A model generated the notes under the pieces. It had not been told where the DNA came from, did not search any database, and was given only the letters and a program-made list of their open reading frames with translations. Position numbers and translations under genes: made by a program. From DASTFY01 sp963813375 (GTDB taxonomy: Bacteria; Actinomycetota; Acidimicrobiia; Acidimicrobiales; Ilumatobacteraceae): a stretch of DNA of 64,000 nt. The stretch lies in NCBI GenBank assembly GCA_963813375.1, contig CAWEYT010000021.1:153473-217472 (forward strand), written 5' to 3'. Of the stretch, positions 42,306 through 51,180 are shown one piece after another. Every line of letters begins with the position of its first letter. Positions within the stretch are counted from its first letter, which is position 1.

Positions 42306-43243
42306 GGGAGGGGGCGGCCGCCGACGAGGCGGTGGCCGAGGCCTCCCGGAGGACGGCCTCCCGGCGCGAGCTGGGCCGCCACGAGCACTTCGATCAGGTC
42401 TCGCCCGAGGTCGGCCAGCTCGACGAGCAGGCCTTCCAACGGCTCATGGAGGACGACCCTGACCAGGCGCTCGCTCTGCTGGCGGACCTCACCGGGGCCA
42501 CGGACCCGAAGCTGCGCGAGCTGGCGCGGCGCCTGGCCGGGAGGATCATGGTCGACGTCGGCCGCCGAGGTCGGGCCCGGCACCGGGGCATCGGGCGGAT
42601 GACCAGCCAGCCGTTCCGGCCGGACGGCGGCGATCTCGATCTCGACGCCAGCATGGAGGCGATCGCCGAGGCCCGGGCGACCGCGGGTGCCCCCGACCCC
42701 GAGCGGCTGCGGATCCGGGGATGGCGCAAGCCGGGTACGGCCGTCTGTCTGCTGGTGGATCGCAGCGGATCGATGGGAGGTCGTCCGCTGGCGACGTCCG
42801 CCGTGGCGGCGGCCGCCGTCGCCCTTCGCGCTCCGGCCGACTACAGCGTCGTGGCCTTTGGCCACGACGTCGTCGTGGCCAAAGCCCAGGACATCCCCAA
42901 GCCCGCCGACCGGGTGGTCACCGACGTCCTCGCCCTCCGTGGGTTCGGCACGACCGATCTCGTCGGTGCCCTGCGGGTGGCCACCGGGCAGCTCCAGCGC
43001 TCACCAGCAGGACGGCGGATCGCCGTCCTGCTGTCCGACTGTCGGGCCACGGTGCCGGGCGACGTGCTGGGCGCGGCCACGGCGCTGGACGAGCTGTGCA
43101 TCGTCGCGCCGGCCTCCGATGCCGACGAGGCCCGCGCCCTGGCCGCGTCGACCGGTGCCCGCCTGGCCCTCGTGGAGGGCCCGAGCACGGTCCCGGCCGC
43201 GCTGGCCGCGGTCCTGGGCGACGACCGCTCCCAGCCGTCGTAG
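42302..43243 (+). CDS. VWA-domain protein, partner of the MoxR ATPase
   Basis: The product has 313 residues from the GTG overlapping the MoxR stop (GTGA). An N-terminal helical region with FDQVSPEVGQLDEQAFQRLM precedes the VWA domain. The MIDAS motif is LLVDRSGSMGG (DxSxS) with later FGTTDLVGALRVAT and LLSDCRATVPGDVL supplying Thr and Asp. It has no signal peptide. The pair resembles CoxD/CoxE-like or BchI/BchD-like chaperone systems. Confidence 0.86.
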   Translation: MREGAAADEAVAEASRRTASRRELGRHEHFDQVSPEVGQLDEQAFQRLMEDDPDQALALLADLTGATDPKLRELARRLAGRIMVDVGRRGRARHRGIGRMTSQPFRPDGGDLDLDASMEAIAEARATAGAPDPERLRIRGWRKPGTAVCLLVDRSGSMGGRPLATSAVAAAAVALRAPADYSVVAFGHDVVVAKAQDIPKPADRVVTDVLALRGFGTTDLVGALRVATGQLQRSPAGRRIAVLLSDCRATVPGDVLGAATALDELCIVAPASDADEARALAASTGARLALVEGPSTVPAALAAVLGDDRSQPS

Positions 43244-43256
43244 CGGCTTGGCGGGC

Positions 43257-44525
43257 TCAGCGGCAGGTCGGGTCGTCGGGCGGGAAGATCCCGACGCCGT
43301 TGTCCTCGATGATCACGCTCGGCCCGACGGTGGTCGTGGGGCCGCTGCCGTCGGTGGGCGCCGCGAACGTCGTGGTCGTCGCGTCGGTCGCTCCAGGCTC
43401 GTCGGTCGTCGCGACGTCCGGATCGGTCGGCGGGGCGTCGGCCACCGTCGCCTCACCGCGGAACACCCGGAGGACGTCCTGGGTCGCGGGATCGTCCAGG
43501 TCCGGCACGATCACCGCGGCACCGCCGATGTTCGTCCCGTCGCCGTCCATGCGGTAGGTGCGCACGGCCTCGGGGTCGAACGAGCGCAGGCGGGCCGAGA
43601 CGCGGAGCAGATCGTTGACGGTCAGGGTCTCGTCGATGCGGACGTGGTCGACGGCGGTGTCGATCAGCTTCTTGGCCACGTCGGGTCGGGTGGCGCCGCG
43701 GTCGATCGCCTTGCGCAGCATGCGCTTGATGAAGTCCTGCTGGCGGCGGATGCGCCCGCGGTCGCTCGAACCGTCCTCCTTCCAGCGGCCGTCCTCCTGG
43801 TACTGGTAGTGGCGGGAGCGGACGTAGGCCAGCGCGGCGTCGCCAGTCATCGTGAAGCACCCGGGCTCAGGGATGTCGAGCCCCGTGTACCGATCCCTCG
43901 TCGGGTATTCGAAGGGGATCTTCACGCCGCCGACCGCGTCGACCAGGTACTTGAACGCGCAGAAGTCGACCTCGATGTAGTGGTCGACCGGGAACTCGAA
44001 GTTCTCCTCGATCGTCTCCACCAACCGGCTGGGATCGTCCTTGTCGAAGGCCGAGTTGATGCGGGACTTGCGGTTCGATGATCCGATGCGCACCCACAGG
44101 TCCCGCGGGAAGGACAGGATGGCGGCCTGCGACTCGTCGGGGTCGACCCGCAGGACCATGATCGTGTCCGAGCGGTCGCCGATGTCGTTGCCCTCGGTGA
44201 GGAAGGCGCCCGCGTAGGGCGAGCCGGGATCGATGCAGGCGCGGCTGTCCGAGCCGACGATGAGGTAGTTCTTGGCCTCGACGTCGCCGCTCACGTCGAT
44301 CGTCGTGGTGGTCTGGCCCGGCAGGACAGGCCCATCGACCACGGTGGTCGGCGCGGAGGTGTCCGAGCCGCCGTGGATGACGACGCGACGGGTACCGGCG
44401 AGGGTGTCGTTGGCCGCCCAGACGAGCCCGGCGGCGGCCAGCGCGCCGACGATGACGAGGCAGTTGAACACGAGGACGCCCCGCTGGGGCCAGGTGCGGC
44501 GAGGCCGGGCGGCGTCCTTGGGCAC
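43257..44525 (-). CDS. LytR-CpsA-Psr (LCP) family protein
   Basis: The product has 422 residues: a cytoplasmic N-terminus, one TM helix (GVLVFNCLVIVGALAAAGLV), a Thr-rich linker, then the LCP domain. That domain shows KNYLIVGSDSRACID, DIGDRSDTIMVLRVDPDESQ, AAILSFPRDLWVRIG and RINSAFDKDDPSRLVETIEE. The Arg and Asp residues in GDRSDT and FPRDLWV are the polyprenyl-phosphate and metal-binding ones. The tail is Thr/Pro-rich. LCP enzymes attach polymers such as arabinogalactan or teichoic acids to peptidoglycan. The leaderless GTG is at 44525. Confidence 0.92.
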   Translation of the reverse strand: MPKDAARPRRTWPQRGVLVFNCLVIVGALAAAGLVWAANDTLAGTRRVVIHGGSDTSAPTTVVDGPVLPGQTTTTIDVSGDVEAKNYLIVGSDSRACIDPGSPYAGAFLTEGNDIGDRSDTIMVLRVDPDESQAAILSFPRDLWVRIGSSNRKSRINSAFDKDDPSRLVETIEENFEFPVDHYIEVDFCAFKYLVDAVGGVKIPFEYPTRDRYTGLDIPEPGCFTMTGDAALAYVRSRHYQYQEDGRWKEDGSSDRGRIRRQQDFIKRMLRKAIDRGATRPDVAKKLIDTAVDHVRIDETLTVNDLLRVSARLRSFDPEAVRTYRMDGDGTNIGGAAVIVPDLDDPATQDVLRVFRGEATVADAPPTDPDVATTDEPGATDATTTTFAAPTDGSGPTTTVGPSVIIEDNGVGIFPPDDPTCR

Positions 44526-44533
44526 GGCGGGAG

Positions 44534-44539
44534 ACGCTA
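44534..44539 (-). promoter_or_regulatory. -10 box TAGCGT, LCP gene
   Basis: TAGCGT on the minus strand is followed by 8 nt and the GTG at 44525. Confidence 0.5.
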
Positions 44540-44571
44540 GCGGTGGCCCGGCCCGGACAGCAGGCGCTGGC

Positions 44572-44577
44572 TAGCGT
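44572..44577 (+). promoter_or_regulatory. -10 box TAGCGT, mscS-like gene
   Basis: TAGCGT is followed by 8 nt and the ATG at 44586. It is divergent from the LCP promoter 32 bp away. Confidence 0.5.
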
Positions 44578-44585
44578 GCACGGCC

Positions 44586-45422
44586 ATGCTTGCCGCCGTC
44601 GAGGACTGGGCGCCGGCGATCAAGGTGGTGGTCATCCTCGTGGTGGCCATCGTGCTGACGATCCTCGCGCGGCGTCTCCTCACCAGGCGGGCGACGGCCC
44701 TGGTGGCCCGGTTCGGCACGGTCTCCACGGACCCGGTCCGTGAGGCGGACCGCGTCCGGACCCTGTCGGCAGTGACGCGGAGCGCGACGATCGGCCTGAT
44801 CTGGGTGATCGCCCTGCTGGCGATCCTCCAGGTCGTCAACAACGCGATCAGCTCGTTCGTGCTGGCCATCACGCTCCTCGGCAGCGCGCTGACCTTCGGC
44901 GCGCAGAGCCTGATCCGCGACCTGCTGTCCGGCTTCTTCATCCTGCTGGAGGACCAGTACGCCGTCGGCGATGTCGTCGATCTCGGGCCCGCCACCGGCA
45001 CGGTCGAGAAGGTGACCCTGCGCGTGACCCGGATCCGTGACGCGAGCGGCAAGGTGTGGTGGGTGCCCAACGGTCAGATCGCGCGGGCCGGCAACGAGAC
45101 CCAGGACTGGGCTCGTGCGGTCGTCGACGTGGCGGTGGCCCGCGACAGCGACATCGACGCCGCCACCACGATCCTCGGTGAGATCGCCAACCGCACGGTC
45201 GCAGACCCGGACCTGTCGTCGCGGATCCTCGAGCCGCCGAAGGTGCTGGGGATCCAGCAGCTCACCGACGCGAAGGTCGTGATCCGGGTGTCCGTGAAGG
45301 TGGCCAAGGGAGCACAGGACGACGTGAAGCGCGCCATCCAGACCGGGGTCCTGGCGGCGTTCAAGGACGAGAGGCTCGTGCGGCCACCGTTGGTCGAGAC
45401 GTATCCGGACGAGGACGCCTAG
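44586..45422 (+). CDS. MscS-family mechanosensitive ion channel
   Basis: The product has 278 residues. Two TM helices precede the pore helix GSALTFGAQSLIRDLLSGFF, with the alternating Gly/Ala spacing of MscS TM3. A beta domain follows with ILLEDQYAVGDVVDLGPATG and RIRDASGKVWWVPNGQIARA, ending with the alpha/beta C-terminal domain. It opens under membrane tension to release solutes on osmotic downshift. Confidence 0.9.
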   Translation: MLAAVEDWAPAIKVVVILVVAIVLTILARRLLTRRATALVARFGTVSTDPVREADRVRTLSAVTRSATIGLIWVIALLAILQVVNNAISSFVLAITLLGSALTFGAQSLIRDLLSGFFILLEDQYAVGDVVDLGPATGTVEKVTLRVTRIRDASGKVWWVPNGQIARAGNETQDWARAVVDVAVARDSDIDAATTILGEIANRTVADPDLSSRILEPPKVLGIQQLTDAKVVIRVSVKVAKGAQDDVKRAIQTGVLAAFKDERLVRPPLVETYPDEDA

Positions 45423-45439
45423 GCCAGCCCCAGCCAGCC

Positions 45440-46213
45440 CTAGGCCATGACGATGACGGGCGTCCCGACGGGCGTCCAGTTCCAGGTGAAGACCGCGTCG
45501 TCGTGGGACTGGCGCAGGCACCCGCCGCTGAGGGGTTGGCCGAGCTGTTCGACGGTCTGCACCGGCCGCCCGTACTGCCAGGGGATCTCATGGAGGCCGA
45601 TGCCCCCGCCTTGGGGGCCGACGGCGAAGCGCACCATGTAGTTCCACGTGATCGACGGGTTGTGGGTGGCGAAGGTGGCGTACGACTTCGAGTACACGTG
45701 GTAGATGCCGAGGGCGGGGATGTCGAGCCGTCCCGACACCAGGTGGGTGCGGGCGATGTAGCCGTTGGCCTCGATCATCCACACCCGCTGTTGGCCCTTG
45801 GAGTAGACGATGCGGCGCCCGAACCCCGAGCCCCACGGTGGCTTGGGCACCCACGGCGGGTTGATGTTGCGCCACTCCGGGTTGTACCCGGGAATGGTCA
45901 CCCAGGTCCCGGAGGCCCGGGCGGGGAAGGTGGTCGTCGTCGCGACGGTGGTCGTCGTGGTGCGCGGCGGCTTAGCGTCGGAGGTCGTCGTGCGCTCGGC
46001 CCGGGCGGTGTCCGCCGTCGTGCCGTCCGCCGCGGTGGTCGTGGTGGTGGACCGGCGGCCGGACGAGCCGTCGGGATCCCCCGAGTCGGTCGGCGCGGTC
46101 GTGGTGGTCGTGGTCCTGGGCGAGGGCGCTTCGGCCAGGGCCAGAGGCGCGACGAGGACGGCAGCGACCAAGCCACCAGCCAATGCGACGCCTCGCCGGG
46201 TCCACCACCGCAT
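45440..46213 (-). CDS. Secreted L,D-transpeptidase (YkuD domain)
   Basis: The product has 257 residues. A signal peptide (RRGVALAGGLVAAVLVAPLA, cleaved near ALA-EA) precedes a Thr-rich linker with runs of Thr. The catalytic domain includes QQRVWMIEANGYIARTHLVS, IGLHEIPWQYGRP and the nucleophile motif LSGGCLRQSHDDA (HxxxSxGCxR pattern). It forms 3-3 cross-links in peptidoglycan or attaches proteins, as in other actinobacteria. Leaderless ATG with TACGCT 6 nt upstream. It is convergent with the mscS-like gene. Confidence 0.9.
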   Translation of the reverse strand: MRWWTRRGVALAGGLVAAVLVAPLALAEAPSPRTTTTTTAPTDSGDPDGSSGRRSTTTTTAADGTTADTARAERTTTSDAKPPRTTTTTVATTTTFPARASGTWVTIPGYNPEWRNINPPWVPKPPWGSGFGRRIVYSKGQQRVWMIEANGYIARTHLVSGRLDIPALGIYHVYSKSYATFATHNPSITWNYMVRFAVGPQGGGIGLHEIPWQYGRPVQTVEQLGQPLSGGCLRQSHDDAVFTWNWTPVGTPVIVMA

Positions 46214-46219
46214 CGGCGC

Positions 46220-46225
46220 AGCGTA
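46220..46225 (-). promoter_or_regulatory. -10 box TACGCT, L,D-transpeptidase gene
   Basis: TACGCT on the minus strand is followed by 6 nt and the ATG at 46213. Confidence 0.5.
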
Positions 46226-46231
46226 CGCGTG

Positions 46232-48781
46232 TCAGGTGGTCGCGGCGAGGACGACGTCGATCGTGACGCCGTTGGCGCTCTCGGCCAGTTCGAGCTCCGC
46301 GATGCCGCCGGCGGCCCGCAGGTCGTTCTCGCCCAGGGTCAGCGCGGCCAGGAACTCGGCTGGGGCGGCCACCCGGACGCGGTCCACACCGGCCCGCTGG
46401 GAGACCTTGTGCTCGGTCTTGGTCCGGCGGACCTGCGAGAGCACCTCGCCGACGGCGTCGAGCACGCCGGGATCGGCCGGCGTGGCCGGCGCCACCTCGG
46501 CGACGGTGGGCCACGAGGCCCGGTGGACGGAGCCGGTGTGCCACCAGCTCCACACCTCGTCGGTCACGAAGGGCAGGATGGGCGCCAGCAGGCGCTGCAG
46601 GGTGTCGAGGGCCCGCCGCAGCGCCGCCACGGCCGAGGCCGCGACGGCGTCACCTTGCCCGCCGTAGGCCCGGTTCTTGACCAGCTCGACGTGGTCGTCG
46701 CAGAACCACCAGAAGAAGTCCTCGGTGCGCTCCAGCGCCCTCGCGTAGTCGAAGGCCTCGAAGCTGGTGGTGGCCTCGTCGACCACCGCGGCCAGGCGCA
46801 CGAGCATGGCGCGGTCGAGGGTCTCGGTGATCTCGGCGCCCGCCGAGCGGCTCCGGCGAAGCTCAGCACGAACTTGGTGACGTTGAGGAGCTTGGTGGCC
46901 AGCTTGCGCCCGATGCGCATCTGGCCCTCCTCGAACGCGGTGTCCACACCGGGGCGGGCCGTCGGCGGCCCAGTACCGCACGGCGTCGGCCCCGTGGGTC
47001 TCGAGCAGCGCCATGGGGGTGACGACGTTGCCCTTGGACTTCGACATCTTCTTGCGGTCGGGGTCGAGGATCCAGCCGGAGATGGCCGCGTTGGTGAACG
47101 GCAGCGTGCCGTGCTCCAGGTCGGACCGGACGACGGCGCCGAACAGCCAGGTGCGGATGATGTCATGCGCCTGCGGACGGAGATCCATGGGGAAGACCCG
47201 GGCGAACAGGTCGGGGTCGTCGATCCAGCCGCCGGCGATCTGGGGGGTGAGCGACGAGGTCGCCCAGGTGTCCATCACGTCCGGGTCGCCGACGAAGCCG
47301 CCCGGCTGGCCGCGCTGGTCGGACGTGAAGCCCGGCGGGACGTCCGACGACGGATCGATGGGGAGTGTGGACTCGTCCGGGACGATCGGATGGTCGTGGT
47401 CGATCTCCCCGTCCTGCCCGACCCGGTACCAGACGGGGAAGGGGACCCCGAAGAAGCGCTGGCGGGAGATCAGCCAGTCGCCGTTCAGTCCGCCGACCCA
47501 GTTCTCGTAGCGGTGGCGCATGAACTCGGGGTACCAGGTGAGCTCACGGCCCCGCTCGAGGAACCGCTCCCGCAGCTCTCGATCCCGGCCGCCGTTGCGG
47601 ATGTACCACTGCCGGCTCGTGACGATCTCGAGCGGCCGCGAGCCGCGCTCGTAGAACTTGACCGCGTGGGTGATGGGGCGGGGCTCGCCGAGGAGCTCGC
47701 CGCTCTCGCCCAGCAGCTCCACCATGCGGCGCTGCGCCTGCTTGGCCGTCGTGCCCGCCAGCTCGGCGTACGCCGCCCGGCCGCGGTCGTCGGTGATCCA
47801 CTCGGGGGTGCCGGCGGCGAGGCGCCCGTCCCGGCCGATGACGGCGCGGGTCGGGAGTTGGAGCTCGCGCCACCAGATCACGTCCGTCAGGTCGCCGAAC
47901 GTGCAGATCATGGCGATCCCGGTGCCCTTCTCGGGATCGGCCAGCTCGTGGGCCACGACCGGCACCTCGACGCCGAACAGCGGCGTGGTGACCGTCGCGC
48001 CGATCAGCGCGCGGTAGCGATCGTCGTCGGGGTGGGCCACCAGCGCCACGCAGGACGCCACCAGCTCCGGGCGGGTCGTGTCGATGACGACGTCACTGCC
48101 GCCGTCCGTCCGGTGGAAGGCGAGTTGGTGGTAGGTGCCAGGGATCTCCCGGTCCTCCATCTCGGCCTGGGCCACGGCCGTGCGATCGTCGACGTCCCAG
48201 AGCGTCGGCGCTTCCTGCTGGTACGCCTCGCCTCGCGCCAGGTTCCGGAGGAAGGCCGCCTGGCTGGTGCGGCGGGACCGCTCGTCGATGGTCGTGTAGT
48301 AGTGGCGCCAGTCCACGGACAAGCCGAGATGCCGCCAGACGGCCTCGAAGGCCTGCTCGTCGACGGCCGTGAGCCGTTCGCACAGCTCGACGAAGTTCCG
48401 ACGGCCGACGGGGATCGGCTGCTTGCCGGGCGACTCGGGTGGCTCGAACCCGGGGTCGTAGGGGAGGGACGGGTCACAGCGGACGCCGAAGTAGACCTGC
48501 ACCCGCCGTTCGGTGGGGAGGCCGTTGTCGTCCCAGCCCATGGGGTAGAAGACCTGCCGGCCCCGCATGCGGTGGAAGCGGGCGACCGTGTCCGTGTGGG
48601 TGAAGCTGAACACGTGCCCGATGTGGAGCGACCCCGAGACGGTCAGCGGCGGGGTGTCGATCGAGAACACCTCGGAGCGGGGGACCGAGCGGTCGAAGTG
48701 GTACGTGCCGTCCTCGGCCCAGCGCTGGGCCCAGCGGTCGTCGATGCCGTCGAGCGTGGGCCGGTCGGGAACGGTGGACAT
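46232..48781 (-). CDS. valS: Valyl-tRNA synthetase (short internal out-of-frame segment 46850-46960)
   Basis: The product has about 849 residues. HIGH is in LTVSGSLHIGHVFSFTHTDT, KMSKS in DRKKMSKSKGNVVTPMALLE. The editing domain includes VVIDTTRPELVASCVALVAH, and GDWLISRQRFFGVPFPVWYR is class-typical. Between about 46960 and 46850 the protein reads out of frame, while another frame gives VDTAFEEGQMRIGRKLATKL and LNVTKFVLSFAGA. Two compensating indels are therefore present in an essential gene. There is no C-terminal coiled coil. The start ATG is 9 nt from TACCGT; the open frame extends farther upstream but overlaps the opposite gene. Confidence 0.93.
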   Translation of the reverse strand: MSTVPDRPTLDGIDDRWAQRWAEDGTYHFDRSVPRSEVFSIDTPPLTVSGSLHIGHVFSFTHTDTVARFHRMRGRQVFYPMGWDDNGLPTERRVQVYFGVRCDPSLPYDPGFEPPESPGKQPIPVGRRNFVELCERLTAVDEQAFEAVWRHLGLSVDWRHYYTTIDERSRRTSQAAFLRNLARGEAYQQEAPTLWDVDDRTAVAQAEMEDREIPGTYHQLAFHRTDGGSDVVIDTTRPELVASCVALVAHPDDDRYRALIGATVTTPLFGVEVPVVAHELADPEKGTGIAMICTFGDLTDVIWWRELQLPTRAVIGRDGRLAAGTPEWITDDRGRAAYAELAGTTAKQAQRRMVELLGESGELLGEPRPITHAVKFYERGSRPLEIVTSRQWYIRNGGRDRELRERFLERGRELTWYPEFMRHRYENWVGGLNGDWLISRQRFFGVPFPVWYRVGQDGEIDHDHPIVPDESTLPIDPSSDVPPGFTSDQRGQPGGFVGDPDVMDTWATSSLTPQIAGGWIDDPDLFARVFPMDLRPQAHDIIRTWLFGAVVRSDLEHGTLPFTNAAISGWILDPDRKKMSKSKGNVVTPMALLETHGADAVRYWAADGPPRCGHRVRGGPDAHRAQAGHQAPQRHQVRAELRRSRSAGAEITETLDRAMLVRLAAVVDEATTSFEAFDYARALERTEDFFWWFCDDHVELVKNRAYGGQGDAVAASAVAALRRALDTLQRLLAPILPFVTDEVWSWWHTGSVHRASWPTVAEVAPATPADPGVLDAVGEVLSQVRRTKTEHKVSQRAGVDRVRVAAPAEFLAALTLGENDLRAAGGIAELELAESANGVTIDVVLAATT

Positions 48782-48790
48782 GGGTCCATG

Positions 48791-48796
48791 ACGGTA
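48791..48796 (-). promoter_or_regulatory. -10 box TACCGT, valS
   Basis: TACCGT on the minus strand is followed by 9 nt and the ATG at 48781. Confidence 0.4.
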
Positions 48797-48860
48797 CCCG
48801 AGCGCGCCGGAAGCCCAGCCAGTCATTGGCCGGGCCCCCGGGGCGCTCGCCGCGCTTCGC

Positions 48861-49571
48861 TCAGAACGGCCGAACGGGAAGGACCTCCGCGGCCACCGTG
48901 AACGTTCCGCCGGCGAGGTCGCCGATGGCGTAGACGATGGTGTTGGTGCCTGCGGCGAGGTCGACCGGCGCGTCGTCCAGCACCGCGGTGGACGTGCCCG
49001 CGGCACGGACGTCCACCAGGTAGGTGGCGGCCGGGACGTCGGCCTTGCCCTGGCGGGGGTTCCGGAGACCGGCGAAGACCGTCAGGGAGTTGTCGGCCAC
49101 GATGTCGACGGCCGGGGCGGCGGCGGTGTGCCGGACCGTGAGGCGGGCCGTACCGGCGGCCAGCGGCGACTGGTCGTTGGCGAAGACCGTGATCTTCGGC
49201 TGGCCGGATTCGCTCAGATGGGCGACCACGGACTTGCTCTGGTTCTCCCGGAGGTAGAGGGAGCGGGCCAGGACCGGGGCGCTGCGGGCGGGTGCGTTGG
49301 CCGGCCGGATCTCGACCGTGTTCAGGCCCTTCTTGCCGGGCACGGTGGCGACGGTCGTGAAGACCACGTCCTCGACGGGGGCACCGCCGTTGACGTAGAT
49401 GTCGACCGGGAGGTTCGGGATGCCGTGGACGAGCGTGATCGAGGCCAGAGCGGAGGCCTGTCCGGTGTCCGCGGACGCCTGGACCGCCGTGCCCGCGGCG
49501 CCGGCCGTCACGGCCAGCGCAGTGGCCACGCCGAGGCGGGCCAGGAGCCTCTTCGCACCGAGTTGCTTCAT
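48861..49571 (-). CDS. Secreted DUF4397-domain protein
   Basis: The product has 236 residues. Signal peptide LLARLGVATALAVTAGAAGT is followed by the DUF4397 beta domain: ASITLVHGIPNLPVDIYVNG, LYLRENQSKSVVAHLSESGQ, TARLTVRHTAAAPAVDIVAD and LTVFAGLRNPRQGKADVPAA. The paired beta domains HGIP...VDIY and RHTA...VDIV are typical of this cell-surface family of unknown role. A GAAGGGA ribosome binding site precedes the ATG at 49571. It is probably released or wall-associated. Confidence 0.85.
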   Translation of the reverse strand: MKQLGAKRLLARLGVATALAVTAGAAGTAVQASADTGQASALASITLVHGIPNLPVDIYVNGGAPVEDVVFTTVATVPGKKGLNTVEIRPANAPARSAPVLARSLYLRENQSKSVVAHLSESGQPKITVFANDQSPLAAGTARLTVRHTAAAPAVDIVADNSLTVFAGLRNPRQGKADVPAATYLVDVRAAGTSTAVLDDAPVDLAAGTNTIVYAIGDLAGGTFTVAAEVLPVRPF

Positions 49572-49697
49572 GGTCGGGTCCCTTCGAGTCGGGCGCCAGC
49601 TGGCGCAGTCACTTCTTGCATTTAGTACGAAACACAGCCTGGGCCCGGATGCCCCTCTCTCCTGGATATCTCCTGGACCTCGTTTCGTCCTGCATAT

Positions 49698-49737
49698 CCC
49701 TCGTCCGGCGAATCGCCGGCGATTCGCCGGACGAGGG
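49698..49737. repeat. Dispersed palindromic repeat, copy C (perfect 40-bp palindrome)
   Basis: Left arm CCCTCGTCCGGCGAATCGCC (49698-49717) is the exact reverse complement of the right arm (49718-49737) with no spacer. It lies between the divergent DUF4397 and cysS genes, just before the cysS -10 box at 49743. It shares the TCGCCGGACGAG core with copies A and B. Confidence 0.75.
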
Positions 49738-49742
49738 CCGCG

Positions 49743-49748
49743 TACGCT
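49743..49748 (+). promoter_or_regulatory. -10 box TACGCT, cysS
   Basis: TACGCT is followed by 6 nt and the GTG at 49755. It begins 5 bp after the 40-bp palindrome. Confidence 0.5.
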
Positions 49749-49754
49749 GACCCG

Positions 49755-51126
49755 GTGCTCCGCCTGTACGACACGGCCACCGGCGAGGTCCGGGAGCTGG
49801 CGCTGCGTCAGCCCGGTCAGGTGGACATCTACCTGTGCGGACCCACCGTCTACGGCCCTCCCCACCTGGGCCACGGGCGGGCCACCCTGACCTACGACGT
49901 CCTCCGCCGCTACCTCGAGTGGTCGGGGCTGCAGGTCCGGCTGGTGTCGAACATCACCGACATCGACGACAAGATCATCGCCCGCGCCCAGCGTGAGGAC
50001 CGGGACGCGGCCGAGATCGCCACCCGCTGCGAGGCGGTCTGGTTCCAGGCCATGAAGGGCATCGGCGTCGAGCCGCCGACCGACGTCCCCCACGCCACCG
50101 ACTACGTCGAGCTGATGGTGGCGATGATCGGCCAGCTCATCGAGATCGGACGCGCCTACCCCACCGATGACGGGGTCTACCTCGACGTCAGGTCGGTCGA
50201 GGACTACGGCCTGCTCGCGCACCAGTCGCTCGACCAGATGCTGGTGGGCGGCGGGGAGCGGGAGGTCTACGGCGCCGAGCAGAAGCACGACCCGGCCGAC
50301 TTCGCCCTCTGGAAGCTGGCCAAGCCGGGCGAACCGAGCTGGCCGTCGCCTTGGGGTGAGGGCCGTCCGGGCTGGCACACCGAATGCGTCGTGATGGCGC
50401 TCGACCTGCTGGGGGAGGGGTTCGACCTCCACAGCGGCGGCCTGGATCTCAAGTTCCCGCACCACGAGAACGAGCGGGCCCAAGCGGTCGCGCTCGGCAA
50501 GGGGTTCGCCAACCACTGGATGCACCATGCCTTCGTGGTCGACGAGACCGGCGAGAAGATGTCCAAGTCACTGGGCAACTTCGAGAACCTGCTCGACCTG
50601 CTCGAGCGGGTCGATGGCCGGGCCTTCCGCATGGTGCTCCTGCAGGCGCACTACCGGTCGCCCGTCCGGGTCGGACCGGATCGGCTCGAGGCGGCGGCCC
50701 GCTCCCTGGATCGGATCGACGCCCTCGCCCGCCGCACGACCGGGCTGCCCGACGCCGAGCCCGACGCCGCCACGCTCGACGCCTTCAGTGCCCGGATGGA
50801 CGACGACCTCGACACCCCGGGCGCCATGGCCGTGCTGTTCGACGCCGTCTCCAGCGCCAACAGCCTGCTCGACCAGGGTGACGACGCCGCGGCGGCGGCC
50901 CTGGCCGCGGCGGTCTGGTCGATGGGCGGGGCCCTCGGTCTCGTGCCCCGCGCCGAGGACGAGACTCCCCGAAGAGGTCACCGCCCGGGCGAAGGCGCTC
51001 GACGCCGCTCGGGCCGAGCGTGACTTCGCCGTCGCCGACGAGTTGCGGGCCGCTCTCCAGAGCGACGGGTGGGTCGTGGAGACCACGAAGGACGGCACCA
51101 GCGTGCGCCGTGCCCGGCCCCTCTGA
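49755..51126 (+). CDS. cysS: Cysteinyl-tRNA synthetase, frameshifted near 50970
   Basis: The product has about 456 residues. The HIGH-like motif is YGPPHLGHGRATLTYDVLRR, with zinc ligands Cys in LCGPTVYG, Cys in WHTECVVM and His in SGGLDLKFPHHENE. KMSKS is in DETGEKMSKSLGNFENL. Other class signatures are RLVSNITDIDDKIIARA and DLHSGG. Near 50970 the frame changes: PEEVTARAKALDAARAERDF and AVADELRAALQSDGWVVETT complete the C-terminal helical domain. A leaderless GTG lies 6 nt after TACGCT. Confidence 0.94.
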
Positions 51127-51180
51127 TCACGGAGCCTGATCGATCGCGGACTTGCCCGCCCGCGCGGTCCCGCATCACGC

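Noticed and set aside
46850..46960. valS as a true pseudogene
   Set aside because: The other frame keeps perfect ValRS sequence and the two shifts compensate each other; an essential gene with intact motifs is more likely hit by sequence errors.
45503..48901. A 1132-codon open frame on the plus strand opposite the L,D-transpeptidase and valS
   Set aside because: It is an antisense shadow of high-GC coding sequence; valS motifs on the other strand are unambiguous and the frame has no recognisable domain.
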